From Brachypterus glaber (Eukaryota > Arthropoda > Insecta > Coleoptera > Kateretidae): a DNA stretch of 64,000 bases. Positions 19,791 through 31,303 of this stretch are shown here, one piece after another. Each line of letters opens with the position of its first letter. Positions within the stretch are counted from its first letter, which is position 1. The DNA lies in NCBI GenBank assembly GCA_958510825.1, contig OY294046.1:248001-312000 (forward strand), read 5' to 3'. A model generated the notes under the pieces. It saw nothing but the letters and a program-made list of their open reading frames with translations, searched no databases and had not been told where the DNA came from. The position numbers were made by a program, and so were the translations under genes.

Positions 19791-20267
19791 AATTAATAAA
19801 CAAATATCGGGACTAGGACTTTAAATAAAAACACTAAGTTTTATGCACTAGCGACGTTTCGTCTTTAATTACGACTTTATCAAGCTTAGCATACTTAAAA
19901 CACTACATTTAACATAAATATTATTTAAATAAACAATTACGAACAATAAACAAAACTATAGAACCGTACACGTATACATATTTCAAATTAACTGTATATA
20001 TATATATACATATACAGTTACGAACAATAAACAAAACTATAGAACCGTACACGTATACATATACAGTTAATTTGAAATATGTATACGTGAACGGTTCTAT
20101 AGTTTTGTTTATTGTTCGTAATTGTTTATTTAAATAATATTTATGTTAAATGTAGTGTTTTAAGTATGCTAAGCTTGATAAAGTCTTAATTAAGGACGAA
20201 ACGTCGCTAGTGAATAAAACTTAGTGTTTTTATTTAATGTCCTAGTCCCGATATTTGTTTATTAATT
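19791..20267. mobile_element. Large palindrome, second Penelope-like terminal family
   Basis: Arms of roughly 200 bp: AATTAATAAACAAATATCGG on the left is complemented at 20248-20267, continuing through CACTAAGTTTTATGCACTAG, GACGTTTCGTC and TTTAACATAAATATTATTTA. The centre also has a direct duplication of CGAACAATAAACAAAACTAT (19940 and 20023), so the symmetry is broken there. The GACGAAACGTCG signature and inverted layout match the 17682 element, but the sequence is otherwise different. No ORF. Confidence 0.8.
20168..20212 (+). ncRNA. Degenerate hammerhead-like motif
   Basis: CTTGATAAAGTC ... GGACGAAACGTCG. GAAA, the ACGT helix III and GTC site are kept; stem I has AGC/GCT at its base with AAGT/ACTT further out. 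The core reads TTGATAA where CTGANGA is required, so a key G is replaced and activity is doubtful. The other arm (19850-19885, minus) carries the same core with stem II GTC/GAC. Confidence 0.35.
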
Positions 20268-20889
20268 GTACAATCGCAGGACACTAATATAATTTGATAT
20301 TATATTAGTTTTTTTGGTGTAAAATTAATTTATATACAAATATTTTTTTGAATAATTTGAATTATATATTGCATTCACATACAATTTCGATCAAAAGCAA
20401 TATATTCTTGCACTGAAAGGTGCGAAGTATATAACAAGCAAATAAAAATAAACGAACAATTTTACCCATAAAATATGTCTTTCTCTTTGGAAAAAATCCC
20501 CCATAAAGCTTAACATTTAGCAAGTTAAACACAAGTTAAACCATTCACACTACTGGATACCGACTTAGTCGTTAGTTTACGAGCGCAGGGAACAAATTAT
20601 TGAGGCCGGGCCATGGGGATCATAGATGGGCCCCCCGCCGCCTTGATTTACATTGTGAGGTTTCACGATGAATAGCCCCAACAACTTAAGCCGATTTACA
20701 CCACTTCATTTTAACATTGGCTCACGTATCATTCCATAAAGTTACTCATTTTGTAAGATACAAGAATCAGTTCATGCGCATGGGAAACAAAACACTTTTC
20801 CGTCAAAAACACTTTCTTTTCCTTCGATGTATACACATTTTTCTACTGACAACTGTGTTGTTCAATTAATATAACAGATAAGAATGTAA
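20268..20889. other. AT-rich stretch, no gene seen
   Basis: No recognised gene. 20600-20645 is a GC-richer patch (GAGGCCGGGCCATGGGG, GGGCCCCCCGCCGCC) of unknown meaning. Confidence 0.45.
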
Positions 20890-21030
20890 CATAAAAAATA
20901 GAATTCCCATGATAAGTTATGTAAAATTTCACATAACTTATTGCTGTATTTTTAAGGTTTACATAATATGTATCTTTACATAACTTATTACTATATTTTT
21001 AGGTTTACGTAATATATAGTTGTATTAAAG
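20890..21030. repeat. ACATAACTTATT-rich repeat
   Basis: Alternating GTTATGTAAAATTTCACATA, TTTACATAATATGTATC and TACATAACTTATTACTATAT. The same word set occurs inside the element at 55638-56046, so this is probably a fragment of that family. Confidence 0.55.
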
Positions 21031-21190
21031 GTGGAGGTAACTTACCCTGCAGGGCATGTTAATAAACAAAACGCTCCAAGATTTATTAAAATCGGTCTGG
21101 AGATTAACTGTCCGCAGTTTGAAAAAAGTTCATTTCGAGAAAATCGCGTTTAAAGTTTTTACAACTGCTTAGGACACATTTTACAGAACT

Positions 21191-21370
21191 CTATACTAGA
21201 AATTCAATAAAACCTGCAGTGACTCATACCTCTGCTGCTTTCGTATAAGGGGTCCGCCTTTGCGAAGCTTCGACGAAATTACGCGATCGCACCCGAACTG
21301 GTATGATCTTCGCCTTTTACTACACATTTGCAACTGAGTCACTGCAGGTTTTATTGAATTTTCAGTATAG
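21191..21370. mobile_element. TIR element, family I copy 2 (compact)
   Basis: 180 bp. CTATACTAGAAATTCAATAA and its near complement TTATTGAATTTTCAGTATAG are the ends; arms continue through ACCTGCAGTGACTCA / TGAGTCACTGCAGGT. The inside GACGAAATTACGCGATCGCA is shared with the 7269 copy. Non-coding. Confidence 0.8.
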
Positions 21371-21879
21371 TAGGGGGATTCTTAGGGAATAAAACGTAAC
21401 AGGTACATCGGAAAAAAATTTAGGATCTTTTGGTTTCTTTGACAACTACTTTATGTATATAAAACAAATGTTAATTACCCCCCAGAATCCTTAAGCCCTT
21501 TAGTAGGTATTAAACCATTGTTTTAAAACAATTTTAAATTAGATTAACGAAAAAAACATACTTTAAAACTTAATGTTTACCTAATTTAAAAATTCAGAAA
21601 GAAATGAAGAAATAGGTGCGTTCAGTGGAGCTCAGCGAAAGGCAGTGAAACTCAGCTAAAACAATTAAGGTATTCAACTGTCAACTGTCAGCTGTTTGCT
21701 GAATTTCGCTGGCGGTCAATGTAAGCATCGAGTCTACCGGTGAGATTAGCTATATGTCAAATAGTCCGAGGATAGTAGATATAACCTAAAAAAATAAACA
21801 AGCTCGTTGGTTCTTCATCTGCGATTGACTAACATTAAAAACGCGTCGTGTTAAATTTCTTTGGTGTTCTCGTCTTTTT
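21371..21879. other. AT-rich stretch, no gene seen
   Basis: Nothing recognised beyond a short imperfect hairpin near 21605-21730 built on CAGTGGAGCTCAGCG and CGCTGGCG. Confidence 0.4.
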
Positions 21880-22345
21880 TTTTAATAACTGGATTTTGGG
21901 GTAAACGATTGAGGGTAAGGGGGTAAAAATAAGGTAAAACTTCTATTATTAGCGTTTTTTTGTTTATAATTAAGGCAATTATTATTGTATTTGGTTAATT
22001 TAGCACATATAAAAGATAATTTTAAATTGGTCAAATAATGTTATAAACAACGTTTTCCTAAAACGCATTGTTTTCGAGATATTGGCGTTTAAAGCAGTAA
22101 AAGATTTTTTTAGCATATCTCACATATTTATAACCCGATTTCAAAAAGTTATATTTTAAATAAAAGCTCATTTTAAGCCCTACAAAAAATGTTATATACA
22201 ATTTTTTGCTAGAATATAATGTTTTAAAGATACAGAATTTAAAATCAAACAAAACACCTAGTTTGAAATTTGCAAACTAGATGGCTCTAGTGTACAATAG
22301 TGCCGATGTTTTGACAGGGTACTTGCAACGTTTCATCTAGTTTTT
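21880..22345 (-). mobile_element. Family E, copy 2 (truncated, uninterrupted)
   Basis: Reverse-strand E unit. It keeps GATTTTGGGGGTAAAC-like blocks, the CTCGAGATATTG phrase in reverse, and TAGTGCCGATGTTTTGACAG at its right. It lacks the terminal hairpin and CAGACAGACGG end. At 22147-22162 it shows the contiguous AAAATATAACTTT (minus strand) that is split by the Penelope terminus in copy 1, so it gives the pre-insertion state. Confidence 0.85.
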
Positions 22346-22738
22346 TGCAATAGACCTTTGTCAACAACCCTTAAGCATGTTTATATGCTTCCATTTAATA
22401 ACTTTGTAGGTTTTTGATCCAAATTAATCTTGGTTAATTTAAACAACATTATTTATATCACAATTAATAATCTGTCAAGATAATATTTATACAAGAAATA
22501 TGTTAATTTTTTATTGTTAATATTTAATTAAAATATTATATTAGCATATTAATAATCTTGTACTTCATACAAATTAAATAATGATTCTACATATGAATAT
22601 GACGATGTAACTAAGTCACAGTGACTTGCATTGTACCTACCTACAAAGGTCATTCTGCAAAAAAAATGCATGTTTAAAGGATGAACTGAGTAACTACCCG
22701 CATAGCACAAAGCAGTTCTTAAAATATTTTTAAAATAA
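22346..22738. other. AT-rich stretch, no gene seen
   Basis: No gene or repeat recognised. Confidence 0.45.
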
Positions 22739-22739
22739 A

Positions 22740-22778
<39 letters not shown>
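22739..22778. repeat. (ATT)n microsatellite
   Basis: About 13 perfect ATT units. The poly-Asn run in a minus-strand frame here is just the translation of this repeat. Confidence 0.95.
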
Positions 22779-22781
<3 letters not shown>

Positions 22782-23359
22782 CAGAAGTGAGCGGCATAGC
22801 CGATGAAACTCTGTTCTACAATGAATACATTAATAAGTAATAAAATATTTCTTGATTCTTCTACAGCTAACAACGTTTAAACAATTTTTATCCTTCAACT
22901 TAGTTCCTCGCATCTGCTCCATTTCTACAGATTCCTCGCTTCTAACATCCCATGCCTACAACTTTCCTTTCCACTTTTCCAACAAACAACACAGAAAATT
23001 TCGAATTTATAAACTATTTAAAAAATATATATGGACATTGACATTGACATATGTTGATATGATGATTCCAAGAATATGCGCTGTTTTACGTAGAATGTTT
23101 TTAGGTTTTAAGACAATGAATACCGTTTTAATCATGCCAAAGCTTCCCTAATCATTCAAAACAAAAAAAAAATCACGTCGATCGGATAATTCGTACTTGA
23201 GTTATCATGACCACGAGAAAACGTGACATTGGTCGGACGGTCGGATGAACATTTTCAAAGTTTCTTATTTTTCATCTAAGAACCTTTTGTCTAGGACTTT
23301 TTTTTGTTGTCAATTTTGGGAAAAATTCGAGACTACCGATTATACTATTCTAGGGCTTA
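22779..23359. other. Non-genic, with shared module at 23160-23260
   Basis: A 99-codon plus-strand frame (22852-23151) has no recognised motif. At 23175-23255, GTCGATCGGATAATTCGTAC, TTGAGTTATCATGACCACG and GGTCGGACGGTCGGATG correspond to the CTGTC/ATAACTC module in another arrangement. Confidence 0.45.
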
Positions 23360-23630
23360 CATGTATACCAACGAACTAATAACTCTTCTCTCTAGAATAC
23401 GCATACCGTTAATATAAAGTATCGCCAACATCTCGGTGTGTTTGTAAACAAATAGTAGGTATATTCAGGCCTGAACAATAACAATTACCAGTAACTGTTA
23501 TTGTTGTCTCTGTTAGAACAAAGCTGTGCGAGTAAGAGAGACAAATGTATATGTTGGCTACGTTTTTGTCAGTTTTTACAAATGAAATTCCTTTTCTAGA
23601 GAGAAGAATTATTAGTTCGTTGATGTATAA
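23360..23630. repeat. Foldback MITE, ~35-bp arms
   Basis: CCAACGAACTAATAACTCTT and CTCTAGAA at the left pair with TTCTAGAG and AAGAATTATTAGTTCGTTGA at the right. A central hairpin AATAACAATTACCAGTAACT / GTTATTGTT is also present. Non-coding; no target duplication fixed. Confidence 0.7.
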
Positions 23631-23639
23631 ACGCTATGA

Positions 23640-24204
23640 ATAGTTTAATAAGAAATTTTGAAAATGCCCGTCTGCCCGTCCGTCCATCTAACAGATTTTG
23701 TCCGTCTGTCTATCCAGAGTGTAGAAACAGGTATTTAGGTAGAAAAAAGTAATTACTTATTTCTGAAAAAAAGAGTGGGCACAGAATTAAGCAGATTTAT
23801 GTTACATTTCTAAACATTAAAATACATTAATTCAGTTCAATAAAATATCCCTGCCAGTTGGAGATGATAAACTGCTCGTATTAAATACATTCGATAAACT
23901 ATTTGAATATTGATGCCAAATCTGTGCTTCGGAATCAAAACCAGTCAACTCCAAAGTAAAAAAATTATAAAAACCGATATGTTTATTTATTTTTATTTGA
24001 TTGTATTTAAAACCGCCAATTTTTGTATAATAAATCTGTACGAGCAGTTTGATTTTTCGCAATAGTGCAGAAAATAAAATAGTCGACGTCGCGACGCGTC
24101 GACTGGTTGATTGATATGGAAACTGAAGACATTTGAATTCAAACGTCAGTTTTGACGTTCATATTTTTTTTTCCAATTTTTTTTTTGTTATTAGAATCAA
24201 ATAA
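23640..24204. other. AT-rich stretch; CTGCCCGTCCGTCC phrase near 23670
   Basis: GTCTGCCCGTCCGTCCATC and GTCCGTCTGTCTATCC at 23669-23716 are further copies of the CTGTC part of the shared module. The remainder shows no gene. Confidence 0.45.
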
Positions 24205-24335
24205 AAAATAGTGTATGATACACGGCCGAAAACTGTTTTTAGGGCGATTACGGTTGCCAACCTCACTCTCCGAGCTTGGGCGTTGATCTCTGTCATCGCC
24301 CTAAAAACAATAATTTTTATCATAAACTACTATAT
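24205..24335. repeat. Hairpin unit, TTTTTAGGGCGAT arms
   Basis: TGTTTTTAGGGCGAT at 24234 and ATCGCCCTAAAAACA ending at 24309 enclose a GC-richer loop (CCAACCTCACTCTCCGAGC). Outer ATAGTGTATGAT / ATCATAAACTACTAT extends it. Probably a small MITE. Confidence 0.6.
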
Positions 24336-24402
24336 TCCAATTAACATTAACCACTCTTTTTACTCTAAGCACTTCAAATAAGGAAAGTGGTGCGTGAATT
24401 AA

Positions 24403-24545
24403 GGGACCATTCAAGTATTACGTAATGCTTCTAGGGGGGGTGGGGGTTATTTTGGTATGTTACGCCCATGTTAATGGTAATAGCGTTACAGGGGTGGGGG
24501 TGCAAAATGATCAAAATTTGCGTTACGTAATACTTGAACGTTCCC
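24403..24545 (+). mobile_element. PIF/Harbinger-type MITE, family B copy 2
   Basis: 143 bp. TIR GGGACCATTCAAGTATTACG and complement of GGGAACGTTCAAGTATTACG. Flanked by TAA at 24400-24402 and 24546-24548. Interior with GGGGGGGTGGGGG and CCCATGTTAATGGTAATAGC as in the other B copies. No ORF. Confidence 0.85.
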
Positions 24546-24646
24546 TAAGTCACATTACCCACTCAAATAATCCTCGTGGGACAATTTTTTTAGAGGTTAA
24601 TACCTCACTAAACTCACTTAACTAGTACCGTAAATAACACTAGTTT

Positions 24647-24719
24647 GGGATAAAAAAGAGTCAACTACAAAATACTTTGTTGCACGAGAAAGTATTTTGG
24701 AGTTGACTCTTTTTGATCC
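24647..24719. repeat. Short foldback, AAGAGTCAACTACAAAATAC arms
   Basis: GGGATAAAAAAGAGTCAACT and AGTTGACTCTTTTTGATCCT enclose a 14-nt loop. Just left (24620-24640), ACTAGTACCGTAAATAAC resembles the end of family A. Confidence 0.65.
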
Positions 24720-24900
24720 TAAAGTGCAGAAATGTATCCAAATGCGGTCGGCAGAAGCCTTATAATAAACCTTTACAACAACGTGCAGTCGTTCTTCAAT
24801 TCAAACAAGACAGCAAGATTATGTTGCTTTTTGTTTTGTGAAAACTCTTCACGTTGGATATTCACAGTGGTTTTCTGCAAATTTTCATTCATTCAAAAGT

Positions 24901-24902
<2 letters not shown>

Positions 24903-24961
<59 letters not shown>
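24903..24961. repeat. (AT)n microsatellite
   Basis: About 29 uninterrupted AT dinucleotides followed by a T-run. Likely length-variable. The Ile/Tyr run in the frame across it is a by-product. Confidence 0.95.
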
Positions 24962-24970
<9 letters not shown>

Positions 24971-25029
24971 TAAATCATCTTATCTTTTTCTGAAACGTCG
25001 AGCAAAATCAAAATAAGCAACAAAAAAAA

Positions 25030-25460
25030 ATGATTTGTCTTTATCCACGATAACTTAAGAACAGGTTGAGCTAGATACTTGAAATTTGTTAAACATATAT
25101 ATTTTTATATTATCTTGGACAAGTTCATATTTGAGGAAAATCGGTGAAGGGAAAGGGGGTAAAAAGGGGCGTTAAATTTAGGACATAGGAGAAAAATTTA
25201 GAAACCACCTAAAAGGTAAAAAAACTTTTTTTGGCATATTTTTGGCTATAGCCAATAAATAACAAAAAATGCGGTTTTTTGATTTTTTTTTTAATCAAAA
25301 GTATACATAAATAGTAGTTGATCCTGAAATAAAAAAAAAATGGACGTTTGAGAAAAATGGCCTAAAAGTTTATTGCCCCCATCTTGAAAAAACGAAAAAC
25401 TATCGAAACTAATTTGTATCGATTTTATAGAAAAAAATATGATTTTTTTAATGGTAAAAA
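25030..25460 (+). repeat. Family K repeat, copy 1
   Basis: TATCCACGATAACTTAAGAA, CAGGTTGAGCTAGATACTTG, AAATTTGTTAAAC, then GAGGAAAATCGGTGAAGGG, GGGGGTAAAAAGGGGCG. The same order is seen at 37890-38080 and 50215-50450. Non-coding, with no termini identified. Confidence 0.65.
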
Positions 25461-26039
25461 CCGCAATTCTAGGCTAAATAATTTTTGAGTTATTGCACGC
25501 CAATGACAAATTTAAAAAAAATATTAAAAAATTATATTTTCGAAACGAAACATTTTTGAATAAAATCTTGTAGTGGTTTTTCTCAGGCATAAAAAAATAA
25601 TCAGCAAATCCGTGATCCATGCCGTCTGCCCTGCCCGGATCGGCGCGAATATCATCAGTTTCCAAGGAAATTTTTCGTATTTTTCACTCTAGGCTTTTCA
25701 AAATTAAGTATATAGACTCTTCTTTTAAAATAGCGAACGAGAAGAGTATAATAAATGTGAGAACAGAAAGTTGCCACTAAGTTATGTATATACATAACCT
25801 ATACTATACATAACCTATAGGTACGCATCGGACCATGTTTACAAGACTTGCACATTTTTAACGTGATCTAGTGGGCGCAATGTTCGATTTATCTGTAAAG
25901 CATTGAAACGGGAGCATTTTATTATGTATGTATAAAAGATGTTAACATTTCTTGTATAATTTCTTGAATAATTTCTTAAGTTATTTCAATATGCACATTA
26001 TTTATAAAACTTTATTTACATGGCGGTAAATGCTGGAAT
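25461..26039. other. Non-genic stretch
   Basis: A short GC-richer patch at 25610-25665 (CCGTCTGCCCTGCCCGGATC) gives a 63-codon minus-strand frame with no recognised domain. GAACGAGAAGAGTATAATAA at 25735 resembles GCGTAGCGTTGTGAAGAGTA at 50573, so it may be the right end of family K. Confidence 0.4.
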
Positions 26040-26376
26040 AATAGTTATTTATGGTACTAGTGGGTAAAGTAAGATATTGCCCATGAGAAAATTAACCTGC
26101 GAGGAGTCAGCCAAGCAGGTTGATTTTCGAGAGGGCAATATCGGTTTACCCATGAGTGCCATACAAGGTTTTATCCAATAAATATCTTAGGAATTCATAT
26201 TTTTATTAAAAATTTTAATGACATTTACAAGAAAATAATTTGACAAGTGACAGTTGAGTGGGTAAAATAAATAATTATCCACTCAATAAAGTAAAAGCCA
26301 CGCGGGGGTTATTATTGAGTTTATCTATTTAAAATAAAGCTGGTAATTGTCTTATTATCTGCATGTATTGGATAAA
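26040..26376 (+). mobile_element. Family A, copy 4 (full)
   Basis: Full unit with both ends. The hairpin carries GAGGAGTCAGCCAA in the loop and CAGGTTGATTTTCGAG in the right arm. No clear target duplication (GGAAT / GATTT outside). Confidence 0.85.
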
Positions 26377-28868
26377 TGATTTTTTATCGTTCATGACAGC
26401 ATATTAATATATTTGTACTGGTACTCGTACCAGAAGTTTAAGTCAAGGGTGAAGGGGCACGGGTAGGAAGGGGGTCCGTCCCTGCTAATGAATAACCACA
26501 AAAAAAGAGTTTTCTGTGTGTACAAGCTTTGTTAAACACGGTAAAAAGCGGTGTTAATTTTTCTGTAGTATAGAAGACCCCTGTAGGATCTCATAAAGTA
26601 ATGTAAAAACAAGTAAAAGCAAATATATTTACAAAGCTAAAACATTCAAGAAGTTGTAAAGGAAACACGAAACCTGTTCAAACACTATTAAATTATTCCC
26701 GTAAATGATGGAAGACGTTTCTGTAAACATATTTTGTGACGACGTTTACAAAAACTCATAAAATATGCATATTTTTGTTTATTCTCGCGAGAAAAGGGCC
26801 TTGGTGATTTAGCGTCAATTTAAAAGATATTGAGTCTTAATAGGAGCTTTAAGGTACTTTTGTAACCACAGTAAAACAATACGTGAAATTTGTAAATAAT
26901 TAAGTAAGTATTTTTGTTTCTTTCCACATATATTAATATTTTATAGTTAATTATTACATTTTTTTGGACTTTGGACACTCTAAGCAGAGCTTGTATTGTA
27001 TTCCAAATAAGAACGTACACTATAATATATTAATTTAATTTATAAATTTATATAAATATATTTCTATTTTTAATATTGTTTTTTTATATATATTTTATGT
27101 ATTTTTTCTATTTTTTATTTAAAATTTGAAATGCCTTACAATTATTTTTAATTTTTTTTTTGTTTATTATTTATAGATAACAGAAAACAGTATCCATGAT
27201 AACACAAGATTAGGAGTACAGGTGAAAAACAGCGGAAGAAAGAAGAAATAATGCAATAAAAACTCAAGGATAAAACTTTTGTGGATTTAGCATTATAAAA
27301 TTATAAATTTCTTTTTTAAATATAATCTTTTGAATAGATAAGTCTTTTATTTTTGCATTTATAACGTTAAAAAAAAATTGGCTCAAGGAAATTTAGGAAT
27401 CTTTGGCTATGGGTTAAACTTACTTTATCAGTTAAAAGGTTATTTTTTATATTTGCTCTCGTCTTATGCGATATAAGATTAAAATGTTGTTTTTCTTTAA
27501 CAATATGAAAAAGTTTTAAGAGACTTTTAAGCTGTAATGTTAAATAAATACAGTTAATTAATATAGTCAGTATGTATTGTACACATAAATAAATAAATAT
27601 TGTACAGTGTTTTTATTATACATTCCAAATGTTATGTTTATGTTGAGATAAACAAAAAAACGTCACGTTTTTTAGGATAAGATAGAGGTATTTAGTAATA
27701 ATTATTTTGATCAAAATTAACAATAAACTTTTTAAACAGTTTTTCATCATTTTGCACTTTTTTTAAACAAAAACATATTCTCATTTAGCCCAAAACTCAC
27801 CTTCAAAACGATATCCTTCTTTTTCGTATTTTTTTTTTACTCTGAGCCTGACATTATGTCTTTTTAATCAATCTTTCCCCAAAATGTTGTAGAAAGAAAT
27901 CATGTAACGATAAATTTTCTTTAGCAGACAACTAATAATTATGAAATTTAATATAATTTTGTACCAAGTTTACCTATTAAATATCTACAAGATAATCATT
28001 TTGCGATAACGTTAATAAAAACCAATTAAAACACATTAATTAGTCTCACAAATTGATATTAGATGCGATAAACTGTTTAAATAAAAAAAAAATTAAACGA
28101 ACACGTCAGTATTAACAAATTTGAAGGGTACGGACAAAGAAATCCGTAATCCAAATTTTATTTTTTTACGAAGGACCAAAATTAAACCTTTTAATTTTTG
28201 TTAATATTTAAACAAAAAACATTGGGGTGATTGGAGATTGGGCTTTACCGACAGTGGGCCCTGAGCATTCTTGGGGCCCTAAGCAAAATGGTCAACTTGG
28301 AATCACGTATATTACTTAGACCAAGAGGTTAAAACTTAAATCAAGTAAAGGTGTCTGGTTTGAATAATAAAGTTTCTTGTATTGAGTTCTATATTTTACA
28401 TTTCAAGTTTCTATAGTTTTTAATTAAACCAAAAAAAATATATTATTTAACTTTCTCCTGAGGGGAATAGAACCCTCAGTCTTTGATTTAGAAATACTAA
28501 ATTCTTGGTCCATTCTTGTCCTCCTCCATAAAATCGGGCATCAGTTTGAGGCTAAACCCTTCAAGTATGTATAAAGACATTTGGTATTTTATTTGGTATG
28601 TTATAAAAAATTAACGGTTGTGTCACAAGACCTTTTTTGCAGCTGAAATTTCCGCGGTTAAAACATTATTAATTGGCAAGGATTCATTAAATTAAAACTT
28701 AAGAAACAGAAACAATATTTTGTTAATAAAGACTTATTCCAAATTAAACTAACCGAGTATTGTAACTAGACGTGGTCAAAGATCCTGCAAAAAATGCGCT
28801 AGCCTGATACAGCGTCATGTCTAAGGAGAGCTTATGCTCACATCTCCGCGCAAGACAATTACAGTTTA
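26377..28868. other. 2.5 kb AT-rich DNA with no recognised element
   Basis: The longest stretch without a repeat I can name. 26440-26490 has GTCCGTCCCTGC, possibly an eroded family L edge. 27010-27180 is nearly pure A/T. No splice-consistent exon, tRNA or conserved motif was seen. It may be original host intergenic or intronic DNA. Confidence 0.4.
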
Positions 28869-29187
28869 GGGGCCATACTTAAAATACGTAACGCACCTAG
28901 GGGGGGGGGGGGGTAGCGCTTATCGTTAATATGCGTTACGAGGAGGAGGGGGATCCGATGCAGCGTTGCGTGACGCTGTTTATTATTTTCAAACAAACAA
29001 AAGAGCCATGTTTTGGCTAGCCTTGGGCGCTCGGGGGTCAAACATACTTGTCATTAAAAACGCCTTGATTTTCCAAAAAGTCCAAACCTAACGTTACGTA
29101 TTTATAGAGGGGTAAGACGCAGCGTTACATGGGGGGAAGGGGGTCAACACTGCAAAAATTTGTGTTACGTATTTTAAGTATAGCTCC
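28869..29187. mobile_element. PIF/Harbinger-type element, 319 bp
   Basis: GGGGCCATACTTAAAATACG at the left and the complement of GGAGCTATACTTAAAATACG at the right. Flanked by TTA at 28866-28868 and 29188-29190. Same outer GGGGC and inner TACGTAACGC as the 9329 and 53907 elements but with CATACTTAAAA in the TIR, so a distinct subfamily. G-runs near the ends; no transposase. Confidence 0.8.
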
Positions 29188-29190
29188 TTA

Positions 29191-29865
29191 TGTATGTTGT
29201 GTAGACTAATAAACTGAAACCCATGGGCTATGATTATAATAAGGTTTTAATCTAATTAAGATAAACTGATTTTAAAAAAGCATTTGATATGGGCTAATTA
29301 TGAGAAGAGTTTTCTGTCTAGAAGGCCCTCTAACTATGACTAAAAAGAACGGTGGGTAGACCTAGAATATCGCTAAAAAATAATAAGGATGTAGGAAAAA
29401 TTTAGAATTGTCTGGGATAGAGTGGAATAGAAAGTATAGAGCTGTCCAAACCAAGGCCTAAACCATTCTTAATTCAACTACTAGAATGATTAATATTTTT
29501 TCTTTGATTTTTTCAAGTTTGCTTTTATTTCGTTTTAGTTTGGTTGATTTAACTAGGAACAGATCCAAACCAGAAAAAAATTGTTCCAAGTTAGTAAAAA
29601 CTCGCTACACGTGTATTTCAGCTGTCAAGTTTGCGTCCGAACACTTGCACACGAGTTGATTATAATAATAATTACGTCCGAATTCAAATTTACTACCAAT
29701 TAACATTTTATAACATATTAACTGATAATTAATTTAATACCCAGTGTTAACTTAGAGTAAGTTCGACACCTATGAATTATAGTCATCACTGACTGTATTT
29801 TTTAGTCTAAGAAAAGTTTATTTACCTCTGGTTATACATCGATGGCTAAGTTCTTGTCATTTAGA
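29191..29865. other. AT-rich stretch, no gene seen
   Basis: No recognised gene or repeat. Confidence 0.45.
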
Positions 29866-29930
29866 CAGGGATGACGCGAGGGATTTGGGGGGGGGGCAGG
29901 TCAAAAATTTCTCAACTAAATACAGAAAAA
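29866..29930 (+). repeat. Family L fragment, copy 2
   Basis: CAGGGATGACGCGAGGGATT, a 10-G run, then GGTCAAAAATTTCTCAACTA. Same start as 12306 and 61867. Confidence 0.55.
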
Positions 29931-30085
29931 AAGGATTTCTTGAAACAAGGACACGTGCCTTTCGATTCAGAACTCTCTGATTTCTTCGTTACTTTCTTTT
30001 CTTATTGTTTTTTGGGTTTGTCATTTTTTTGTTGTCTACTACTTCGCATGGCAACATTAGGAACACCTCTACTTAGACAACAATC

Positions 30086-30517
30086 TCAAAAAAAATAACT
30101 TTTCGTTTCTTTATTGAGTAAAACACAATATGGGCCAAGAAAGGGCATGTTTGTGCCTACCTCGATGCCTACCTCATTACATTTTGCCCTGCAAATTGAT
30201 GCTACACAGCTTGCGACAGTCAGCACAATTTTACAAGTTTTTATAGTGGAAGAGCACGTAACACGAACTGCATTTTTGAGTACGCCATAACTAACTGGGT
30301 ACAGATACATCACATTTACGGGTATCTTTTTGATATAACAGATATACTGGCGTTGTGTGCGGTGGCAATAATAGGAACATGGCAATAATTGGGTCACCCA
30401 CCTTATGTAATTTAAAAGAATTTTTGAAAAAAAAATCGTACCACAAACAGTCTGCTGTATTATAACCGCATGAATAATTAGTGCTTTATTTAATTCAGTG
30501 TTGTAAAAGGTTATCAC
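30086..30517 (-). CDS. Unrecognised 143-codon frame
   Basis: The second-longest uninterrupted frame that is not explained by a repeat. The predicted product is hydrophobic with several Cys (TCSSTIKTCKIVLTVASCVA region, about residues 88-107). It shows no domain I recognise. Start context is not distinctive, no neighbouring exon is evident and the local DNA is not GC-elevated. It may be chance or a decayed fragment; I would not treat it as a gene without transcript support. Confidence 0.12.
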   Translation of the reverse strand: MITFYNTELNKALIIHAVIIQQTVCGTIFFSKILLNYIRWVTQLLPCSYYCHRTQRQYICYIKKIPVNVMYLYPVSYGVLKNAVRVTCSSTIKTCKIVLTVASCVASICRAKCNEVGIEVGTNMPFLGPYCVLLNKETKSYFF

Positions 30518-30519
30518 TC

Positions 30520-30954
30520 TAACAATAAATAATTAACCGTGATATTTACTGACAGTTCTGTGAAAAAAATTACAATTTTTTACATTAAGAAAAAGTTCGA
30601 TAAATGTTTTTACTGTTTAGTTTTCTATAATCAGGAAAAAAACTAAAGCGATAAGGTGAAATTTATACGTGTATTTTGCATTTTTATGTAGGGTAGTAAA
30701 TATAAGGATTTTATACATAATTGAGTTAAGTACGTGGTTATTAAAGAATTATATGCAAAATAACTTTTTTGTTCTACAATATGCCTCAAGGATAATGGCA
30801 AATCTAAGCATAAATATGTAAAAATACATTTTTATCGGTACCAGCTCCCTTGTTTTACTCAATGCCATTTTATGTTAAAATATTATTTACATAAATTAAC
30901 AATGTACTTTAATATGTCCCACTTTAAAACATAACAATATTAAAAAAATATATT
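30520..30954. other. AT-rich stretch, no gene seen
   Basis: No gene or repeat recognised. Confidence 0.45.
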
Positions 30955-31035
30955 AAAAATCAAGCACTGAAGATATGTCATGATTTGCATTCCTTAATAT
31001 AGAGGAAATGGTGGTAATATGGAACCCAGCGGATA
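30955..31035 (+). repeat. Family M phrase, copy 1
   Basis: CAAGCACTGAAGATATGTCA, TGATTTGCATTCCTTAATAT. Corresponds to 36601 and 49561 (ACAAGCCGTGAAGATATGTA, ACGCATTCCATTATATATTA). Confidence 0.5.
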
Positions 31036-31303
31036 TATTGGAACCCCCGGATAAGTAAGAAACAGTAAACAATAGTTGAATATCAATTAGGAAAGAAAAT
31101 TTAACTTGTTTTTGTTAATATGGAACCCTATGTATCATGGTAATTTGGAATACGACTTTTCGATGGAACAAAGAGGTGAAATCTGGATTCAGTGCCTTAT
31201 GTGTAATTTTGGCACGTAATGAATGTTCCGGTTGCGAAGAAGATATTTAGATCTGTGACTTTTGTCGTTAAATAATAAAAAAAATAACAAATATATAATA
31301 TAA

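Noticed and set aside
22549..22797. Frame with a poly-asparagine run
   Set aside because: The run is the (ATT)n microsatellite read on the minus strand.
24732..25016. 94-codon plus-strand frame
   Set aside because: One third is Ile/Tyr from (AT)n; the remainder has no domain.
30086..30517. Genuine 143-residue host protein
   Set aside because: Long but without domain, codon or context support; kept only as a low-confidence frame.
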